Below, one piece after another: positions 58,385 through 59,917 of a stretch of 59,917 nucleotides of DNA. The notes under the pieces were generated by a model. That model searched no databases. It had not been told where the DNA came from and was given only the letters and a program-made list of their open reading frames with translations. Source of the stretch: Psittacicella hinzii (lineage in GTDB: Bacteria > Pseudomonadota > Gammaproteobacteria > Enterobacterales > Psittacicellaceae); contig NZ_NRHC01000038.1 in assembly GCF_003585885.1 (NCBI RefSeq), positions 1 through 59,917 of the forward strand. The letters run 5' to 3'. The translations under genes and the position numbers were made by a program. The number at the start of each line of letters is the position of its first letter. Within the stretch, counting starts at the first letter, position 1.

Positions 58385-59044
58385 TTATTTGTCTGTTGGC
58401 GCTATATCTAAATCAGAAGCTTTTAGCTCAATAATACGTTTAGCACCCATAAAATTTAATGCAACATTTACTTTATCATCTGAAGCTGAAGTTGAATTTT
58501 TATCTACTGAAACTACTTCACCTTCATAATTTTTAAAGTCGTCACGCTTAATGATTACGCGATCACCAGCTTTAAATCTGATTGTTTCTTTAGGAGATAG
58601 TTCTGAATCTTTTACTAATTTTAAGATATTCTCTAATTCAGCTTTTCTCATAGGTTGAGGTTGTTTACCTTTTTGGTGTCCAACAAAACCTAAGATGTGA
58701 GTTACACCACGTACTAAGTTCAAAGTAGTAAAGTTAACTTCCATTTGGATAAAAATATAACTTGGGAATAACTTTCTCTCTGTTTTACGTACTTTTGAAC
58801 CTGTACGAGTAATTACTGTTTCAACTGGGATAATCATTTGACCAAAGTAATCTTGGTATTGTGAGTCCTTAATAGCCGCCTCTAGTAATTGATAAGCTTT
58901 TTGCTCATAACCAGAAACAGTTTGTAAGATATACCAGTTGAAGTTTTCCGCTCTTGGACTTACTTTTTCTTCTGAATGCTCAACTTCAGCATCTGAAGCA
59001 AATTCTTCAAAATCGTCAAACTCATCAACGTTTACGTCTACCAT
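58385..59044 (-). CDS. nusG: Transcription termination/antitermination factor NusG with acidic extension
   Basis: Links RNA polymerase with Rho or the ribosome. The core matches E. coli NusG: the NGN domain begins at NWYILQTVSGYEQKA, and the C-terminal KOW domain contains FKAGDRVIIKRDDFKNYEGEV. The protein has 219 aa against 181. About 33 additional residues, rich in Asp and Glu (MVDVNVDEFDDFEEF), precede the core. The start is well fixed: GGAG lies nine bases upstream and no other start codon precedes the core. It is three bases after secE. Confidence 0.95.
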   Translation of the reverse strand: MVDVNVDEFDDFEEFASDAEVEHSEEKVSPRAENFNWYILQTVSGYEQKAYQLLEAAIKDSQYQDYFGQMIIPVETVITRTGSKVRKTERKLFPSYIFIQMEVNFTTLNLVRGVTHILGFVGHQKGKQPQPMRKAELENILKLVKDSELSPKETIRFKAGDRVIIKRDDFKNYEGEVVSVDKNSTSASDDKVNVALNFMGAKRIIELKASDLDIAPTDK

Positions 59045-59047
59045 GGT

Positions 59048-59500
59048 TTAGAATCTCCAAGTTGTGATTAAGTTAACAAAATATTGAATAACAAAATCAA
59101 ATAGCCAGAACATGAATGATACTAAAACTGAGATTACTACAACGATGATTGAAGTTTGTAGAGCTTCTTTTTTAGTTGGGTAATAAATTTTCTTTAACTC
59201 TAGCATTGCTTCCATCGCAAATTTTAAAAATTTACGACCTTGATTTGTTACAAGAAATGCTAAAACTGCTAATATAATTGCAACCACAACACCTAATAGG
59301 CGAAATACTGGGTTAACATTAGCTTCAGTTAAATACTGATTACCATAAGAGATACCTACAACTAATGCTATAGTAACTAGCCATAGAATACTATTTACTG
59401 CTGAACTAAGCTGTTTAACTTCAGGCTTAGTTGATGACACCGAACTACTTGCCTTCTTTGGTTTGCTTGGTGTCTTTTTATTTAATGTGTTATTACTCAT
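59048..59500 (-). CDS. secE: Preprotein translocase subunit SecE
   Basis: Inner-membrane clamp of the SecYEG channel. It is 150 aa (E. coli 127), with three membrane helices (about 37-55, 64-84, 115-140) and the conserved cytoplasmic amphipathic part KFAMEAMLELKKIYYPTKKEALQT. The N-terminal Ser/Lys-rich tail of about 30 residues is longer than usual. It is followed by nusG, the standard pair. Confidence 0.95.
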   Translation of the reverse strand: MSNNTLNKKTPSKPKKASSSVSSTKPEVKQLSSAVNSILWLVTIALVVGISYGNQYLTEANVNPVFRLLGVVVAIILAVLAFLVTNQGRKFLKFAMEAMLELKKIYYPTKKEALQTSIIVVVISVLVSFMFWLFDFVIQYFVNLITTWRF

Positions 59501-59854
59501 TGAACAACTCTAAAAAACTATCTTTAACGTAGCTATTATTTCTAGCTTTACTTTATATAAAATAACTTAGTTAGTTTACCACAAATTGTTAAGTTTTTCA
59601 ATTTTAACTTAATTTCTTCAAATGACTTTTTTTACTCTTTATCGAAATTATATTAGAAGAATTATATAAACTTAGTAACACAAATGCGACTTTAGATGTA
59701 TAAAGGTATCACGTATGCAAAGCTGTTTGTTTACGTAATTATTTATCAACAATGATTATGTGAATATGTGAGTGATGGGTGAATGTGTGTGAAATGATCT
59801 TAAATACAAAAAAAAGAGAGCCAAAGCTCTCTTTTTTTAGGTTAAAAACCTTTA
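59501..59854 (-). other. 354-base intergenic region between tuf and secE
   Basis: It holds the tuf terminator (59808-59838), then on the minus strand a 42-base stretch without any G and rich in C (59795-59754), then AT-rich sequence to secE. I find no clear -35/-10 pair for secE. The tRNA-Trp gene found between tuf and secE in some relatives is not here. No coding frame is apparent. Confidence 0.6.
59808..59838 (-). terminator. Terminator of tuf
   Basis: AAAAAAAGAGAGC and GCTCTCTTTTTTT form a perfect stem with the loop CAAA, 17 bases after the tuf stop. Confidence 0.9.
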
Positions 59855-59917
59855 TTATTTGATGATGTTAGCAACAACACCAGCACCTACTGTACGGCCA
59901 CCTTCACGGATAGCGAA
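59855..59917 (-). CDS. tuf: Elongation factor Tu, C-terminal end (partial)
   Basis: The last 20 codons plus stop of a minus-strand gene cut by the window edge. They read FAIREGGRTVGAGVVANIIK, the conserved end of EF-Tu, which carries aminoacyl-tRNA to the ribosome. Its place before secE-nusG matches tufB of E. coli. Confidence 0.95.
   Translation of the reverse strand, partial: FAIREGGRTVGAGVVANIIK

Noticed and set aside
59501-59807. Expected tRNA-Trp gene between tuf and secE
   Set aside because: I looked for a cloverleaf with CCA anticodon on both strands and found none.

Overview
The window is a gene-dense, strongly AT-rich piece of a gammaproteobacterial chromosome, made almost entirely of housekeeping genes. 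Thymidylate synthase, GMP synthetase, UbiD, RpoB, RpoC and the ribosomal proteins are close to their E. coli and Haemophilus counterparts along their whole length. Ubiquinone genes (ubiE, ubiB, ubiJ, ubiD), a Kdo transferase, a YtfB/OapA-type protein, a PacA-PacB-Ape1 peptidoglycan O-acetylation set and a possible remnant of a Pasteurellaceae-type uptake sequence in one terminator suggest a low-GC relative of the Pasteurellales. A Psittacicella-like lineage is one possibility; this placement is inference from gene content. I see no prophage, insertion sequence or CRISPR array.

Layout. 1-8.2 kb: start of an unidentified minus-strand gene, pepD, ubiE-thyA, nhaA, hemB, ubiJ-ubiB. 8.3-15.1 kb: sucA-sucB with a class II glutamine amidotransferase upstream, and ubiD facing away. 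15.1-18.3 kb: guaB (without CBS domains) and guaA. 18.4-21.9 kb: fabD-fabG-acpP-fabF. 21.9-27.8 kb, minus strand: waaA-coaD-yhdT-panF-prmA-dusB, packed with zero or negative spacing and including a 57-codon yhdT. 27.8-33.3 kb: rpmB-rpmG, coaBC-dut-slmA-like, a ytfB/oapA-like gene, psd-argR. 33.5-36.4 kb: a single very large gene whose C-terminal half looks like a NagA-type amidohydrolase that has lost its catalytic residues; it is the most unusual object here. 36.5-37.1 kb: a tRNA operon Met-Leu-Gln-Leu-Gln. 37.1-39.6 kb: a Nif3-family gene, murI, rsfS-rlmH. 39.7-44.0 kb: pacA-pacB-ape1. 44.0-47.4 kb, minus: hemE, an unrecognised helical protein, lemA, and a TPM-domain protein. 47.5-59.9 kb, minus: the classical tuf - secE-nusG - rplK-rplA - rplJ-rplL - rpoB-rpoC block, cut inside tuf.

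How it works together. The fab block elongates fatty acids on AcpP; coaD and coaBC supply coenzyme A and hence its phosphopantetheine; psd and waaA feed the envelope. UbiE, UbiB, UbiJ and UbiD work on ubiquinone, and SucAB feeds the citric acid cycle. MurI supplies D-glutamate, and the PacAB/Ape1 set adds and removes acetyl groups on the resulting peptidoglycan. Intrinsic terminators are abundant and textbook in form. Many promoters carry a TATAAT box with an upstream TG (extended -10) and a poor -35. Several conserved proteins carry lineage-specific additions or losses: large insertions in PacA, WaaA, DusB and CoaBC, an acidic N-terminal extension in NusG, loss of the CBS pair in GuaB and extreme divergence of the SlmA-position protein.
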